From Rutidosis leptorrhynchoides (Eukaryota > Streptophyta > Magnoliopsida > Asterales > Asteraceae), in the NCBI RefSeq assembly GCF_046630445.1, contig NC_092335.1:541809001-541873000 (forward strand): 64,000 nt of DNA. Direction: 5' to 3'. The notes beneath the pieces are model-generated. The model ran no database searches. It saw nothing but the letters and a program-made list of their open reading frames with translations, and was not told the DNA's origin. The position numbers were made by a program, and so were the translations under genes. Positions 1 through 13,999 of this stretch are shown here, piece after piece; the first letter of the stretch is position 1, and each line of letters begins with the position of its first letter.

Positions 1-2
1 AT

Positions 3-912
3 TGATGGAATTTAACAACTTATAAACAACAAGTTCTTAAAGTTTACATGTTATGAAAACCATTTTGATAGTAAAACAAGAGGAAGCAAAAGTTAAGTAG
101 TTAACATGTTAAGACATTAAGTTAAATTCCATGATAATATCAAGTCTTAGATAAATGCTTACAAATATAACAAGAAAGGAGGAGTATTTATACCTTCTCC
201 AAGCAAGGTAGTAAGTAATGAAGATGATGAAGAATGGAGCTTCAAAATGATGAAACCTCAAGGAGAAATACCCCAAACTATTAACCCAACACTCTTGCTA
301 TTGGTTAGGATTTGTGTGACACTTGAAACTTGCTTGCAAAACCAATTTTTGACCCTCTCTTGCTCCCAAACAGTCCACGGCCAGCAGCAGGGTTTTTTTG
401 AAGTTTTTTCTTGCTAGTTTGAATGTTTAGCTGCATGTGAGAGTCAAGGTTACTTGGTAGAAGTGTGTGGTCTTGCACTTGAGGAATTGTGTATATAGAA
501 AGTAACAAAAGGCAAGCATGGGTGGTCTCCTAGGAGTCCCAAAAATCTGCACTCTTCTTATATTAATAACAATGTTTTAATATATAAAACATGTTACATA
601 TATATAAAACATGTAATTGTTTTTGTTACTTTTATATTTTATAAAACCTTTTATAAAATATAACACAATATAATCATTTAAACCTATAAACAATTATATA
701 TAAATTATCCAAATAATTTATCTCAAGTAATAATATTTTAGAAACCCGATTTTCTAAAATTCAAGTGTCGCGTATTTGTTTAATGATCCAATCGTTAAGA
801 TCAAATACGTATAAGGTGTTGGTAAGTTTGTTATTGGGTATGACCCGACTTGGATCATAACATATTAGCCACATTACTTTAATATGTCTCTCGGGCACAC
901 AAAATACCTTCA
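3..912 (-). repeat. Copia 3' LTR
   Basis: This 910-bp direct repeat of 7128-8037 begins TGATGG and ends CTTCA on the + strand, so it has TG...CA ends in either orientation. It is almost identical to its partner. It also contains a small LTR-internal reading frame with no known similarity, which is present in both copies and is not treated as a gene. Confidence 0.95.
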
Positions 913-921
913 ATCTCCCAC
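913..921 (-). other. Copia polypurine tract
   Basis: On the - strand the purine run GTGGGAGAT directly abuts the 3' LTR. This is the usual plus-strand primer position and the usual wording in plant Copia elements. Confidence 0.75.
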
Positions 922-1685
922 TTGCACGAGAAACATAAGAAATTAATGCAAGTGATGGATACAGCCTAACACACCGTCCATCACCCCTAATATGTTATGA
1001 CTTTGTGCCATTCAATAACATCATCCCTTTCGAGCTCCCTACTCGAACTGATATATGTAGGTGAATCTTTCATTATATCCTTTCGTCCTAGATGTCATGT
1101 TAAATCCAAGAGATACAGAGTGATCACTCTCTTATAGATTTAACTTTTCAGGCCTTAGACATCCGACTCTCAACGAATAAGAGGGACAAATTCCATCTTG
1201 GCTACATACGTCCTAGATATACACTTTGTAATATACCTGAGTTCTTCCTTATGTACTATCATGTTTCAGAATAGCGAAGGAAAGAATCAAGGCACAGTAC
1301 TTGGTGAATATCCGAACCCAATATGTATCTCAGGTCAGAGGATACAATGATATTCGCCTTTACTCAAGATTACATGTGATCAACCACAAAGGCTCTATAC
1401 AGTAATTCTTGAGAGCGGGTCTTCCAATATTTGTTTCCCACAAATATCTATGAACCTTGGTTGCAACCTTGCCCCACATTCAACCTATGAATGTATACCA
1501 ATCCGAGTTCATAATAGTCTAAACCTCACACTTGTTCCCACAAATATGATCGACTACGGAAATTTAGAATAATTGCTTATTCATGGATGAAATATGCAAA
1601 ATAGGAACATAACTCAGATAAATTAACACCATAGTTATATTAATGAGTTTGAATAATTTCGTTCCGGCACAATACATAAAATAGA

Positions 1686-4600
1686 TCATATCCAATCACT
1701 AGAATATCGAAGCCCTAATGCACAAACATGTCCCTCATGTTTTGGCCCATGTAAAAGCTTCGTGAGTGGATCCGCAACATTATGATCTGTGTGAACTTTG
1801 CAAATACATATCTTTCCTTTTTCAACTTCATCCCTTATGTAGTTGAATTTCCGCTCAATGTGACGAGTCTTTTGATGGGCACGAGGTTCCTTGATTTGAG
1901 CAATCGCACCCTCGTTGTCACAAAAGATCTCAAGAGGGTCCTGAATGGAAGGGACCACTCCTAAGTCGTCGATGAATTTCTTCATCCATGCAGCTTCCTG
2001 AGCTGCCAGTGAGGCGGCAATGTACTCCGACTCTGTAGTGGATAACGCAACAACCTCCTGTTTCGAACTCTTCCAAGAGACCGCACCACCATTTAACATG
2101 AAGACATAACCGGATTGTGATCGAGAGTCATCTCGATCAGTTTGGAAACTCGCGTCCACGTAACCTTTTACAGCGAGTTCCTCCTCACCAGACCCATATA
2201 TTAGAAGCATATCCTTAGTCCTCCTAAGGTATTTCAATATGCTTTTAACAGCAATCCAATGACTATTTCCTGGGTTATTCTGGTATCTACTTGTCAAGCT
2301 TAGAGTGCATGACACATCCGTTCTAGTACATATCATTGCATACATGATAGACCCAATAGCAGATGCGTATGGGACTTTCTTCATTCTCTCTTATTCATCT
2401 TTCGTGGCAGGACACTGAGATGAACTGAGAACGGTTCCTTTTTGAATAGGTACCAAACCTCTCTTAGAGTTTTCCATCTTGAACCTTTTCAAGATTTTAT
2501 CAATGTATGTACTTTGACTTAAACCTATCAATCTCTTGGATCTATTCCTATAGATCCCTATCCCCAATATGTATTGTGCATCTCCAAGATCCTTAATGGA
2601 GAAGCAACTCTTTAGCCAAGTTTTGATTCCTTGCATTGTGGTAATATCATTCCCAAATAATAATATATCATCCACGTATAGTACAAGGAACATGATAGTG
2701 CTCCCACTAGCTTTCTTATATACACAAGATTCATCACCATTTTTAATGAAGCCAAATTTCTCAGCTTCCTCATTAAAATGATGATTCCACATTCTAGATG
2801 CTTGTTTCAATCCGTAGATTGACTTCTTTAACTTGCATACCCTTTTAGGATATTTTGGATCAACAAAACCTTCAGGCTGGACCATATAGACATCTTCCAT
2901 AAGATATCCATTTAGGAAAGCGGTTTTGACATCCATTTGCCATATTTCATAGTCGTAGTGAGCAGCAATGGCAAATAATATCCTAATAGACTTTAGCATT
3001 GCCACTGGCGAAAAAGTTTCATCATAATCAACCCCTTGAGTTTGAGTGAAACCTTTTGCTACAAGTCTAGCTTTATATGTATCCAAGTTTCCATGTATGT
3101 CGGTTTTCTTCTTGAAAAGCCATTTGCAATCAACTAGCTTAGAGCTAGGAGGTTGCTCAACAAGTTCCCACACTTGGTTTTCATACATGGATTGCATCTC
3201 GGCGTTCATGGCATCCTGCCATTTATCTTTATCAATCCTTGATAAAGCATCTTCGTAGTTTGTCGGTTCATCCAAATCAACCGTATAGCAACCATCCACG
3301 AGAAACCCATATCTCTCGGGAGGATTACTAATCCTACTAGATCTTCGAACGTCTTGTGTACCTTGATCATCTACTTGATCATTTTCAACATCCTCATGTT
3401 GAGTACTAGTGCCAACCAATTCTGTATCATCGGCTTGATCTTGTACCTCTACAAGATCTATCTTCCTTTCACCATCACCTTCCATAAGGAACTTGGTTTC
3501 CAGGAATTCCGCTTTCCGAGCAATAAATACCGTTTGCTCGGATGGATCATAGAAGTAATATCCCATGTTATCTTTGGGATATCCTATGAAGATACACTTT
3601 GTGGATCGAGCATGTAGCTTATTTGCTACATAACGCTTAGGATAAGCTTCACATCCCCATACTTTCAAGTATGAAAGAGAAGGAGGTTTTCCAAACCACA
3701 TCTCATGAGGAGTTCGTTCCACTTTCTTGGTTGGGGCCATATTTAAAATACGAGCCGCGGAGCTTAGACAATAACCCCAAAATGATAGAGGTAACGAGCT
3801 TCTTGCCATCATAGATCGAACCATATCCATTAGGGTTCGGTTCCTCCTTTCGGAAACTCCATTGAGTTGGGGTGTTCCGGGTGGAGTAAGTTGTGAGATA
3901 ATCCCACAACTCCTAAGATGATCTTGGAAGGCATCGCTTAGGTATTCACCTCCTCTATCGGTACGTAGTACCTTAATTGTCTTATTGAGTTGATTTTGTA
4001 CTTCGTTTTGATATTCTTTGAATGCTTCAAACGTTTCGTCCTTGTGTCTTAATAAGTAGACATATCCGAAACGACTAAAGTCATCAATGAAAGTAACAAA
4101 GTATCTTTCACCATTCCTAGTCATGGGTTTAAAGGGTCCACACACATCCGAATGTATTAATCCCAATAAATCTTTAGCCCTTTCATAGGTCCCTTTAAAA
4201 GGTGCTTTAGTCATCTTGCCTTGTAAACAAGATTCACATATATCAAACGAATCCATTTCATTTGATTTCAAAAGTCCATTCTTTTGAAGTGTATGCATTC
4301 GGTTCTTGTTTATGTGACCAAGGCGACAATGCCATAAGTAGGAATCACTCAAATCCCTTTTGAGTTTCTTGGTGCTTGTATGGTACATTGAGCTACTAGA
4401 TAATGTGTCATCGTGAACTAATTCATAAATTCCATTTGAAGGTGAAGCCTTGAAATAGAATACATTATCTAAATAAACGTGGATATCATCATTAACAAAA
4501 TTAGGATTAAAACCACATTGTTTCAAACGGGAAACAGAAATAATGTTTCGACATAAGTCGGGTGCATACAAAACATCATTCAAAATAAGTTCCAAGCCAC

Positions 4601-5717
4601 TTGGAAGTTTTAACACAAAGTCTCCTTGAGCTTTCACTTGCACTTTAGCTCCATTCCCCATGAAGAGACTTGATGTTCCCGTTTGCTTGTTACTTCTTTT
4701 GAACCCCTGCAAAGAATTGCAAACGTGAGTTCCACATCCAGTGTCTAATACCCATGTATTAGAAGAAGTAATACTAAGCTCTATATATACCATATATATA
4801 TTACCTGAGGATTGCCCCGCATCCCTCTTCTCCTTCAACTCCTTAAGGTAGACCGGACAGTTTCGTTTCCAATGACCCATCTCACCGCAACCGAAACATG
4901 GGTCTTCCTTGGGGTTTGCCTTCTCGGCTACCTTTTGCTTCTTAGCCTTGTTGATGGTTGGGGTAACCATCTTCCCCTTCCCTTTGCCTTGATAGGCGGG
5001 TCCTTTTCTCTTAGCCACCTTTGGCTTAGAGGTCTTACCTTTGGACCCACCTTGATCGATTGCTAACACGGGTAAAGACCTTTTACCCATGCTAGTTTCC
5101 GCCGTTCTAAGCATACCGTGAAGCTCACCTATGCTCTTATCCATCCCATTCATATTGTAATTAATTACAAATTGATCAAACCTTTTTGATAGGGAGTTAA
5201 GGATAAGATCGGTGGCTAACTCATTGGAAATGTTTAGGTTAAGACGGTTAGCACGATCGATAAGGCTTTTCATCTTAAGTACATAAGATGAAACCGATTG
5301 GGTATCGTCCATACGACAAGCATGTAGCGCCCGAACCGTTTCGAAGCGTTCGACACGCGCTTGTTGAAGGAACATCTCCTTCAATTGCGTTATCATGTCG
5401 TATGCACTATGATGCTCGAAATCCTTTTGGAGTTCGGGAATCATAGTCCCAAGCATTAGGCATGAGACTTGAAGGGAGTCGCGGCAATACTTATCGTAAA
5501 AGGCCATTGCCTCCTCATCATCCTCATCCGGTTGATCGGGAATGGGGTCCTCAAGTACATACGCTTTATCCTCTTGTTTGAGGACAATCCGAAGATTTCG
5601 GAACCAATCCATAAAGTTGGTATGGTTGAGTTTGTCTTTCTCTAAGAGAGACCTTAATGATAGGTGGTTTAGGTTAAGTGGTGCGTTTGGAATGTTGTTG
5701 TTGTTATTGGCGGCCAT
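1686..5717 (-). pseudogene. Copia gag-pol coding region
   Basis: The coding part starts with an Asn-rich N terminus typical of plant Copia gag. It then has a CCHC zinc knuckle (CFGCGEMGHWKRNC, near 4862-4903), a protease motif LDTGCGTH (near 4725-4760), an HHCC integrase head (CRLGH...CESCLQGK, near 4210-4330), the integrase core with HSDVCGPF and TDRGGEY, a reverse transcriptase with YVDDILLFGND (near 2645-2685), and RNase H with DASFQTD and STTESEYIA (near 2010-2160). The lineage within Copia was not assigned. The region appears to carry about one break and is otherwise open over its length. Confidence 0.93.
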
Positions 5718-7113
5718 CTACAAAATTAACAAAGTTCGTTTAAGTATTGATTTTAATTTAACATTCAATACCCTTTAAATCAAATTGAATCATTAAATTC
5801 TAGAATCCAACGGTAAACCAAATTTCGGTTAGGTGACCTTTATCCCGCAATTTGATTTAGCTAGGTAGTCAATAAATGACAATTGCAATCCATTTGCAAC
5901 TTCTAGAGTATGGGATCATGCAATCCTTTTGCATGGCATATTTATCCCATCAACGCCTATTTGTTCCTCATGCTTCGGTGACCCTAAGTTCATGATTCCC
6001 AAATCAAGTCGTCCTACTTGTATAGACTTGTAAATTTAACATACATGTGGTTAGGTGACCTTTATCCCACAAGCATGCGAAATTTACCTTAATCATATTA
6101 GTTTGCTCATAATGGTTAGGTGACCTTTATCCCATCATGAGTTCCCTAATACTTTTAAGTGTCACACAATAGGATGGCGTTTAACTTGTTTGCCTTGTTA
6201 ATAAGGGATTTTAAGATTTCATTAATTCTAGTTTGAGAAAACTTTTGCACCATACACTAACATGCATTTAGTGTATGGTTTATTTGAAAATCCATTTTTC
6301 ATGTTTTGTAATTGAGCTAATTACATGATATAAACCATTTTATATGTATGATCCTTATCATGTTTTTAATAACCGTTTATTAATGTCCTTTTACCATTTC
6401 AATTTAACCGATTAAATTGTAGTTTGGTACATTTTATGTTGTTAATAATTTAACCAATTAAATAGTAGTTTTGCTTGTTGTTAACTTGTGTGATAACTTG
6501 TTGTAGTAACATACACAATCCACAATCATACAAGAAATAAAACAACCACGCATGCAAAAAATGAGTTCACAATCAAGCCAATTTGGTGGACATTTGTTTA
6601 GCCGAAAACAAATGTCACCGGTTAAGGGTTAAAACACAAAGTAAGAGGTTTTAACCTCCCACTTAACCTTGCATCCAAATGCATCTTCATGTGTTCTTCA
6701 AGTCTTCATCATCTTCATCATTTTACAAAATATATCCTAATACATTTTGTCTAGAAAATGAAAATACAACCTAATCTATTTTACATACCAAATATAAAAT
6801 AGATTACATAACCAAATGAATGAATATTACAACCAAATGAATAAATTAATTATTACATACCAAATGAATAATACAAATCATTCAAACACACGACCAAACA
6901 AACACAAGGTCTAGGCATTGATTGTGAACAACAACATGGAATAAAATTGACCAAATGACAAGTTCCAAACCCCTTTTAGAACTCCAATAATTCGGCCAAC
7001 TTACCAAACCCACCCAAACCCGAACATTTTTACATTCCATATTCATGCATGTACTTGGAATGCAAATATAGTAGGTTTAAAGACCATATAAGAAGCATAA
7101 TCTATAGACCTCG

Positions 7114-7126
7114 GCTCTAGATACCA
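7114..7126 (-). other. Copia primer-binding site (initiator tRNA-Met type)
   Basis: Reading the - strand directly after the 5' LTR and one spacer base gives TGGTATCTAGAGC. This matches the start of the plant initiator tRNA-Met complement (TGGTATCAGAGC) apart from one extra base. Confidence 0.8.
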
Positions 7127-7127
7127 T

Positions 7128-8037
7128 TGATGGAATTTAACAACTTATAAACAACAAGTTCTTAAAGTTTACATGTTATGAAAACCATTTTGATAGTAAA
7201 ACAAGCGGAAGCAAAAGTTAAGTAGTTAACATGTTAAGACATTAAGTTAAATTCCATGATAATATCAAGTCTTAGATAAATGCTTACAAATATAACAAGA
7301 AAGGAGGAGTATTTATACCTTCTCCAAGCAAGGTAGTAAGTAATGAAGATGATGAAGAATGGAGCTTCAAAATGATGAAATCTCAAGGAGAAATACCCCA
7401 AACTATTAACCCAACACTCTTGCTATTGGTCAGGATTTGTGTGACACTTGAAACTTGCTTGCAAAACCAATTTTTGACCCTCTCTTGCTCCCAAACAGTC
7501 CACGGCCAGCAGCAGGGTTTTTTTGAAGTTTTTTCTTGCTAGTTTGAATGTTTAGTTGCATGTGAGAGTCAAGGTTACTTGGTAGAAGTGTGTGGTCTTG
7601 CACTTGAGGAATTGTGTATATAGAAAGTAACAAAAGGCAAGCATGGGTGGTCTCCTAGGAGTCCCAAAAATCTGCACTCTTCTTATATTAATAACAATGT
7701 TTTAATATATAAAACATGTTACATATATATAAAACATGTAATTGTTTTTGTTACTTTTATATTTTATAAAACCTTTTATAAAATATAACACAATATAATC
7801 ATTTAAACCTATAAACAATTATATATAAATTATCCAAATAATTTATCTCAAGTAATAATATTTTAGAAACCCGATTTTCTAAAATTCAAGTGTCGCGTAT
7901 TTGTTTAATGATCCAATCGTTAAGATCAAATACGTATAAGGTGTTGGTAAGTTTGTTATTGGGTATGACCCGACTTGGATCATAACATATTAGCCACATT
8001 ACTTTAATATGTCTCTCGGGCACACGAAATACCTTCA
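7128..8037 (-). repeat. Copia 5' LTR
   Basis: Direct repeat of 3-912, lying on the upstream side of the element given its - strand coding direction. It is followed on the + strand by taaat, the presumed target-site duplication, and then by R1 internal sequence. Confidence 0.95.
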
Positions 8038-11007
8038 TAAATAAGGGTAGATATTACTCGGTTAAATTCATATTACTAATATGCTATGATGTACATCCTT
8101 CCTTAACGATTTAACCCTCGTTAACTACAAACTCTATTTCAATTCAATAAATTCCAGGTCATAATAAACGAAGTGTACTATTCAAATACATGTTTGATAT
8201 TACACTTTCATTTTTCCCGTACTCGAAAAATTCTAGAAAACATCACTCATATCTTGTGAAGTTCACAAGAATTCCACGAGCACCAACATTATTCACCGAG
8301 TAAATATTAATAAAAAATGAATAATGAAGTATTGATTCATAATTTCATTTACATTGAAGAAATAATCCAGGAAGATTACGTAATTTCTAAAGTTTTAGAG
8401 ATCATTCATTTCTAATTCCAGCCAAAAATCAAATGAGTTTAATTTAATATTAACTCATTAAATCTGTATTACATCTGAAGAAAATATACAGATATTTTCA
8501 TAAAGACTGTAATAAAATTCATTTGTACAAAATATTACTTGTGAAATTTTTTAATGGGTAGGTAATACCCGAGAGATATATAAATTCACAATTAATATGT
8601 TGCATTCTTCGAATCTGATTCAGCAATCATCAACTATACTCCCTACTTTCACAACAATATACATTCTTTTATAGAAATCAAAACAATCATACTCATTCAA
8701 AATCAAATTACATATTCTGATTTTGAAATCTCAAAATTCAACTCGAGATATAACCAAAATCATCACTCTTAAATCCTTACTTTTTTTTCATAGCTATATT
8801 TTGGCTTCAAAACTGTGTTATAACATCATATGTATATTAACGATTACAATCTGTGTTCAAACCCTCCGAAATTCCTGAAGACACTTTAAATAATGAGCAA
8901 TCGAGATGATGATCCAACCACATATTACCCACAGTCATGCACCTGAAAAACTCTCGAAACCAAAGTCATAGTTTAACACGTATCCATGTCAGATCCTTTG
9001 GCATTTATTAGCAAGAATAACTTTGCAATTCCTTTTTCAAATTAGCCAGTTTTGTCACAGCTCCAACAAGTCAACTTCGACTTTTCAATTGAAACAGTCT
9101 TATTATAACTTCGATATATATGTGTTGCCCTTTTGCCATCGTTACCGGGGAACCTTTTACATTCCACCATATTAACAGTAAACTTACCAGCAACTTCTTT
9201 GATCTTTAATTTTTCTGAAAAATCATTATATTTATCGAAACCCCATCATTTACTCATCCGCATCTTGTAACAAGAATTGTCATACCAATTAATGGAAATC
9301 AACAATCAGTATATTGAAATCTCGCAGCGTTGCTACTTCAACAGTTATATATATACATATAACGTCTATCTCCTAAACTTACATACTTCGAATGTGAAGT
9401 TTCTGAAAAACACCCCAGCCTACGAAATAGTACTATGAAGTTTTGAAAAAGACTGATGAAGTGGTAAAGACTGTAGACAGCAATTACGGTCAGAAGTTTG
9501 ATAATAAAGAATAGAACATTGGAAAAGCTCAAACGAGAAATTTGGTACTGAAAAATGGATTGAGCAAAGTATGAAGGAAGCTGTGGACAAATCACAAAGA
9601 CTAAACCTGTCTTCAAAGAATTCAATTGATTCAGTGTCTGCTGAAGTCTTTAGCGAATATCTTACTCCATACTTTAAAACTCTTGTGGACAATATTCTTC
9701 ATCATCCTTTGATCTTAGATATTCTAAGATATCAGTATATCTTTTATTATAAATATCCTCCATATTTCTGAAGATATTTTCATAACTATTCTTATCTGAA
9801 ATCATTTATCTCCTCGCGTTATCTATATCACATCATAAAGGAAACTGTTTTAGTTTCTAAATTTTGAAACTTTCGAGTTTAAAGTATGAATGTTTTTGAA
9901 GTAGTGTTGAGAACTGAAGCATGAGTTAGTATAATATAATGACACTTGATCAACGTGATTATATTACAGTAAGTCATGCTGAGTTTCTAAATGGAACGTG
10001 ATGATTCACAGATCATAACGTCATCATGTGCCATGTTATACGACTCTTGTATTCTACTTAATCTCTAAACAGATCAAGAAAATATTTTTCTTGATGATTC
10101 GGTCTTTTTCGGGATATTCTGGTAATTTGACAAATCAAGATCGTGCCATTACGATTTCCTTCCTTAGAGCATTAACTATATTCATTCTGAAATTCATATC
10201 TACGAATTCTGGACCATTACATATGGTTCTTAATTGCAAGAAGAGGAAATGAAAGAATGAAGCCCCGAAATAGAAATGGGAGTATAAATCGCAGCAAATA
10301 GGAGAGAGCATTAACTGTGGATGACAATGATTATAGAAGACAGAAGCAGAGACTTTGAAATATAAGGGAAGATATAACGCTCAACAACAACCCAGAAATT
10401 ACAAACCATATATATCGATGCATATAGCAATATAAAGACACGGGAGAACTAAAAACACTATAAAACCTAGAGTATAGTAGAAGTAGATAGATTCTTCCGG
10501 CGACAGATGAAAAAGAAGAATGACATATATGAAAGTTAGAAGTATATCGAGAATTAGAACTGGGTGGAGCATATTAATGAATGTTTTAAAGTATGAACTA
10601 AGGGAGAAAGAAGAAAAGGTGCGAGTTGTAAAGAAATGAAGGGGGCGGATTTATAGTAAAATATCATACAGAGCAATCAAAACAGATGATCGCATTTAAA
10701 GCAGATCCTAATTTCCTTAATTATCGAAGAACTAAATCTTATTACGAAGATTTTCTTTAAATCCCTTGAAATCCGGAAATCAACCATGACTAAGTCACCG
10801 GTTAAGTCAACCCTGCATTTACTCATGTCACTCTTTGGTGATAGTTTCCCTCGTACTCTTCAGAAAAATCAAATTTGTTTTGTCCATATTACTCGATGAT
10901 GGTAAAAATCTAATTTTCAGCTCGTACGCGTCATGGAGACATACTTATTGTCAGCCATGACCATCCCAATCAAATTTCGGGACGAAATTTCTTTAACGGG
11001 TAGGTAC
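8038..11007 (+). other. R1 internal region, non-coding
   Basis: About 3 kb with no supported gene. It matches the internal 3' part of element A in order, including the motif block at 8551-8575 and the block at 10975-11007 (AAATTTCGGGACGAAATTT then TTAACGGGTAGGTAC) next to the LTR. Conservation of a non-coding filler in two separately inserted copies is the LARD signature. Confidence 0.8.
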
Positions 11008-12122
11008 TGTGACGACCCGGAAATTTTCGAACAAATTTAAACCTTATCTTTATATTATTCCGATACGATAAGCAAAGTTTGTTAAGTAAAATCTCAAGAA
11101 TTTTAAACTATGTTCATACGTTCATTTAACCTCGACCAAATCCCAACGATTCACGAACCAGTATATAAATGAGTATGATTATATATGTATATATATTACA
11201 ATTTGAAAATGTTAACAAAGTATTAAAACGTATAATACTTTATATGAACGTATTTGTTTTAATATGATTAGCGATGGAATTAAAAGATAATATCAAATGA
11301 TTGATTTATCAGATACATTGTATGATTGCAAATCTCTGTTGAGAGGTCCACTTTAAATTAGGAAACCTTTTCTTTTTAACGGTATTCGGAATAATTGGTA
11401 AAGTGAATTACATGTAAGAACAAAAATGTCAATTAATGAGAGTTAGACAAAAGTTAGTGAAAGTTCATGTTTGATCTCCAATACATGCTTCACAATAATT
11501 TGCTCGTGACTTTTAATAAGATAACTATTTAATATGATTTAATTGATTGAGATAAATAGGTAAAATAATATTAAAAAAAAACTTATTTTTAAAATAAATG
11601 TATATATATATATAATATATTGAATGTATATGGCTTCGAAGTTAGTAAACGTTCAATTTTCAGTCATTCAATATTAAAAAAAGTTAAACACGAATACATA
11701 TACAATTGAAAGTTATTAAATAATATATTTACATAAATTTTATCCGTAACTATTATAGGTATATTATAGATATGTATGTGTATATATAAAATTTATGAAT
11801 ATATTATATGAAGAAATTAGAATATTTCAGTCTATGTAAATATTAGTATGTTAATATTAAGCGGATAAGTATTATTTTTAATATTATTATCATCATCATT
11901 ATTATTAACAATATTATCAATAATGATTATCATTAATAATTAGTATTATCAGTGTTATTACTATTACTATTATTATTATTTATTATTATCATTAATATAA
12001 TTACTAATATTATCATTAATATTATTAGTATTATAATCATTACTAAAATTACAAAAATTGTATAATTATGGTTATTATAAAAACAACTTATTATTGCTAA
12101 CATTAATTTTATTATTATTATT

Positions 12123-13999
12123 TGTAACACCGGCCATTTTTTTTAAATACACAGCGGAAGACTTTATTAATAAATACAGTATAGGTCATGTCATTACATT
12201 AGTCTGAGTAATTAAGTTTAAGTTTACACAACGGTGTTACGTTATTACAAAACATTATTTAAACAAAAGTCCACATCAGAGTAGGGTTGTCAAACATGTC
12301 TTCTGCCATAGCACCCATCCCGACTAGCAGTACCTAAACCTGCAAGGGGAGAATATGTGGGGGATTAGCGCACCGTTAAGTGAATGGAATCTATCTAATA
12401 GATATAGCTTAAGCCACACACAAGCTATATACTAACAACAACACCTGCTAACAACCAACTAGCATACAATAAGACAATACGAGGATCGGCGGCTTGTACG
12501 AGCACACGACTCTCAGCTGATCGGGCATGAGTCTACCGATAGTCCCTGCTACTCAATTCACAGTATAGTTATCCAGATGCAGGGGGTGCATCATTCACAC
12601 TATACTCAACAATCAGTAGCATATGGACCCAACCTCCCCTAGGCACGGTTAACCTCATACAGACTCTAACCTCTCCTAGGTACGGTCTCGAGTCCCCAGT
12701 CTCCCTAGGCCCGACTGGTGCCAATCACACAGTGTACATATAATTCACATACAACATCAAGCATACTATATTAATCTAACATGACAATTTCTACACTATG
12801 CATGGTAAAAGAGTCAACCACAGTAGCATGATATGCTACTTAAACTCTATCCGGAGATAGACCCACTCACCAATTACCAGCAACTGCTCAGTTATTATTT
12901 CTGAGCTTCCTCCTTGTCCTTATCTCCTGAGAACAGCAAAAACTAAGTTAGAATAGTGTTCCCATCAAGATTAGACACACTGACAGCGAATTGTAGCAAA
13001 TTAGTAAAAAAATGCGTCCGCTAAAAATTTCATGCTTAACACTTGTGCATTTTCAAAATTTACATCCTGAAAATCTTAAAAATACACGGACAGCATAACG
13101 GCTATAAATCAACACTTAGTAAAATTTTCACTGTCTAAGACCATCGGTCGATGGTCCCATCCATCGGCCGATCGTCAACACACCATCGGTCGATGGTCCC
13201 CCCCAATCGGCCGATCGTCAAAATTACACCAGATGGTCAGAAATCATACACCATCAGTCGATGGTCTTGTCCACCGGCCGATCGTCCCTCACCATCAGTC
13301 GATGGTCAAAGACCATCTGCTGAAGGTAGTTCATCAGCTGCAACAGCAGCAAAGTGACGGGTTTCAACCCAAAATCACCAAATCTCGACCTATGACTCGT
13401 TTAAGACCCCAAAACCGAACACATCTTTTACACTAAACATTTAGAAACATAAACCCACAACTTTTATGCTCAAACAACATCAATTTAAGTACTTTTGACC
13501 CAAAAATCACTTTTAACAAAACTCACCTTCAAACTCAATTTACACACTGATTTGGACATGAAATTTGACAAATCTTACCTTGATAGACTCACAACTACAC
13601 AAGGAATCAGTTTCTTGACTCAATTTAAGAACCAAATCGAGATTGAGTGATTAGGGTTTTTGAAGAGGTGAAAGTTAGGTACGGGAGTGATGAAGTGAAT
13701 TTTCTGGAAACATCAAAAATGAGCTGGTCAAGGCTTTTATATTTGTGTTAAAACACAATACCCCATCACACACGAGTATTTACCAGTTATCTGAAATCTT
13801 TCGCACACAATTAGGTAACCCCAACGAGGTCCAATTAAAATAAACAAACTTGTTCTGGGACCCTTGTCACAAACTGGTCACAACACAAATATAATAAAAC
13901 ACTAATAAAATAATTAAAATAAAAGCACTTAAAACTTAAGCACAAACCCTAAGGGCAAAATAGACAACTTACAACTAGCCCGGGTTTCAGTCTGTTACA
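12123..13999 (-). mobile_element. Solo LTR nested in the R1 LTR
   Basis: The segment begins TGTAACACC and ends GTTACA, with the 5-bp duplication ttatt at both flanks (12118-12122 and 14000-14004). No internal domain, primer site or coding region is present, so it is a solo LTR left after recombination. The - orientation is inferred from the motif TGTAACAGACTGAAACC at the right end, which looks like an LTR start. It contains a cluster of palindromic motifs at 13139-13312. Confidence 0.75.
13139..13312. repeat. Cluster of palindromic GACCATCGGTCGATGGTC-like motifs
   Basis: Seven related units sit in about 170 bp. They alternate between CCATCGGTCGATGG (self-complementary) and CATCGGCCGATCGTC (core CGATCGGCCG-like), with spacing of roughly 20-30 bp. 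The cluster lies inside the solo LTR. Confidence 0.7.

Larger units (their letters stand above)
3..8037 (-). mobile_element. Ty1/Copia LTR retrotransposon, young, nested in LARD R1
   Basis: A near-complete Copia element reads right to left: 5' LTR at 7128-8037, primer-binding site, gag, protease, integrase, reverse transcriptase, RNase H, polypurine tract, 3' LTR at 3-912. The domain order with integrase before RT is diagnostic of Copia. The LTRs are 910 bp each and differ at only about five positions by eye, so insertion was recent, of the order of a few hundred thousand years at usual plant rates. The base run taaat follows the right end and the two visible bases before the left end are at, consistent with a 5-bp target duplication cut by the window edge. 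The coding part looks nearly whole with about one break. The sequence to its right (8038 onward) continues the host element R1. Confidence 0.95.

Noticed and set aside
305-508. A 67-residue frame in each Copia LTR (also 7430-7633)
   Set aside because: It lies wholly inside the LTR, has no known domain, and is conserved only because the LTRs are nearly identical.
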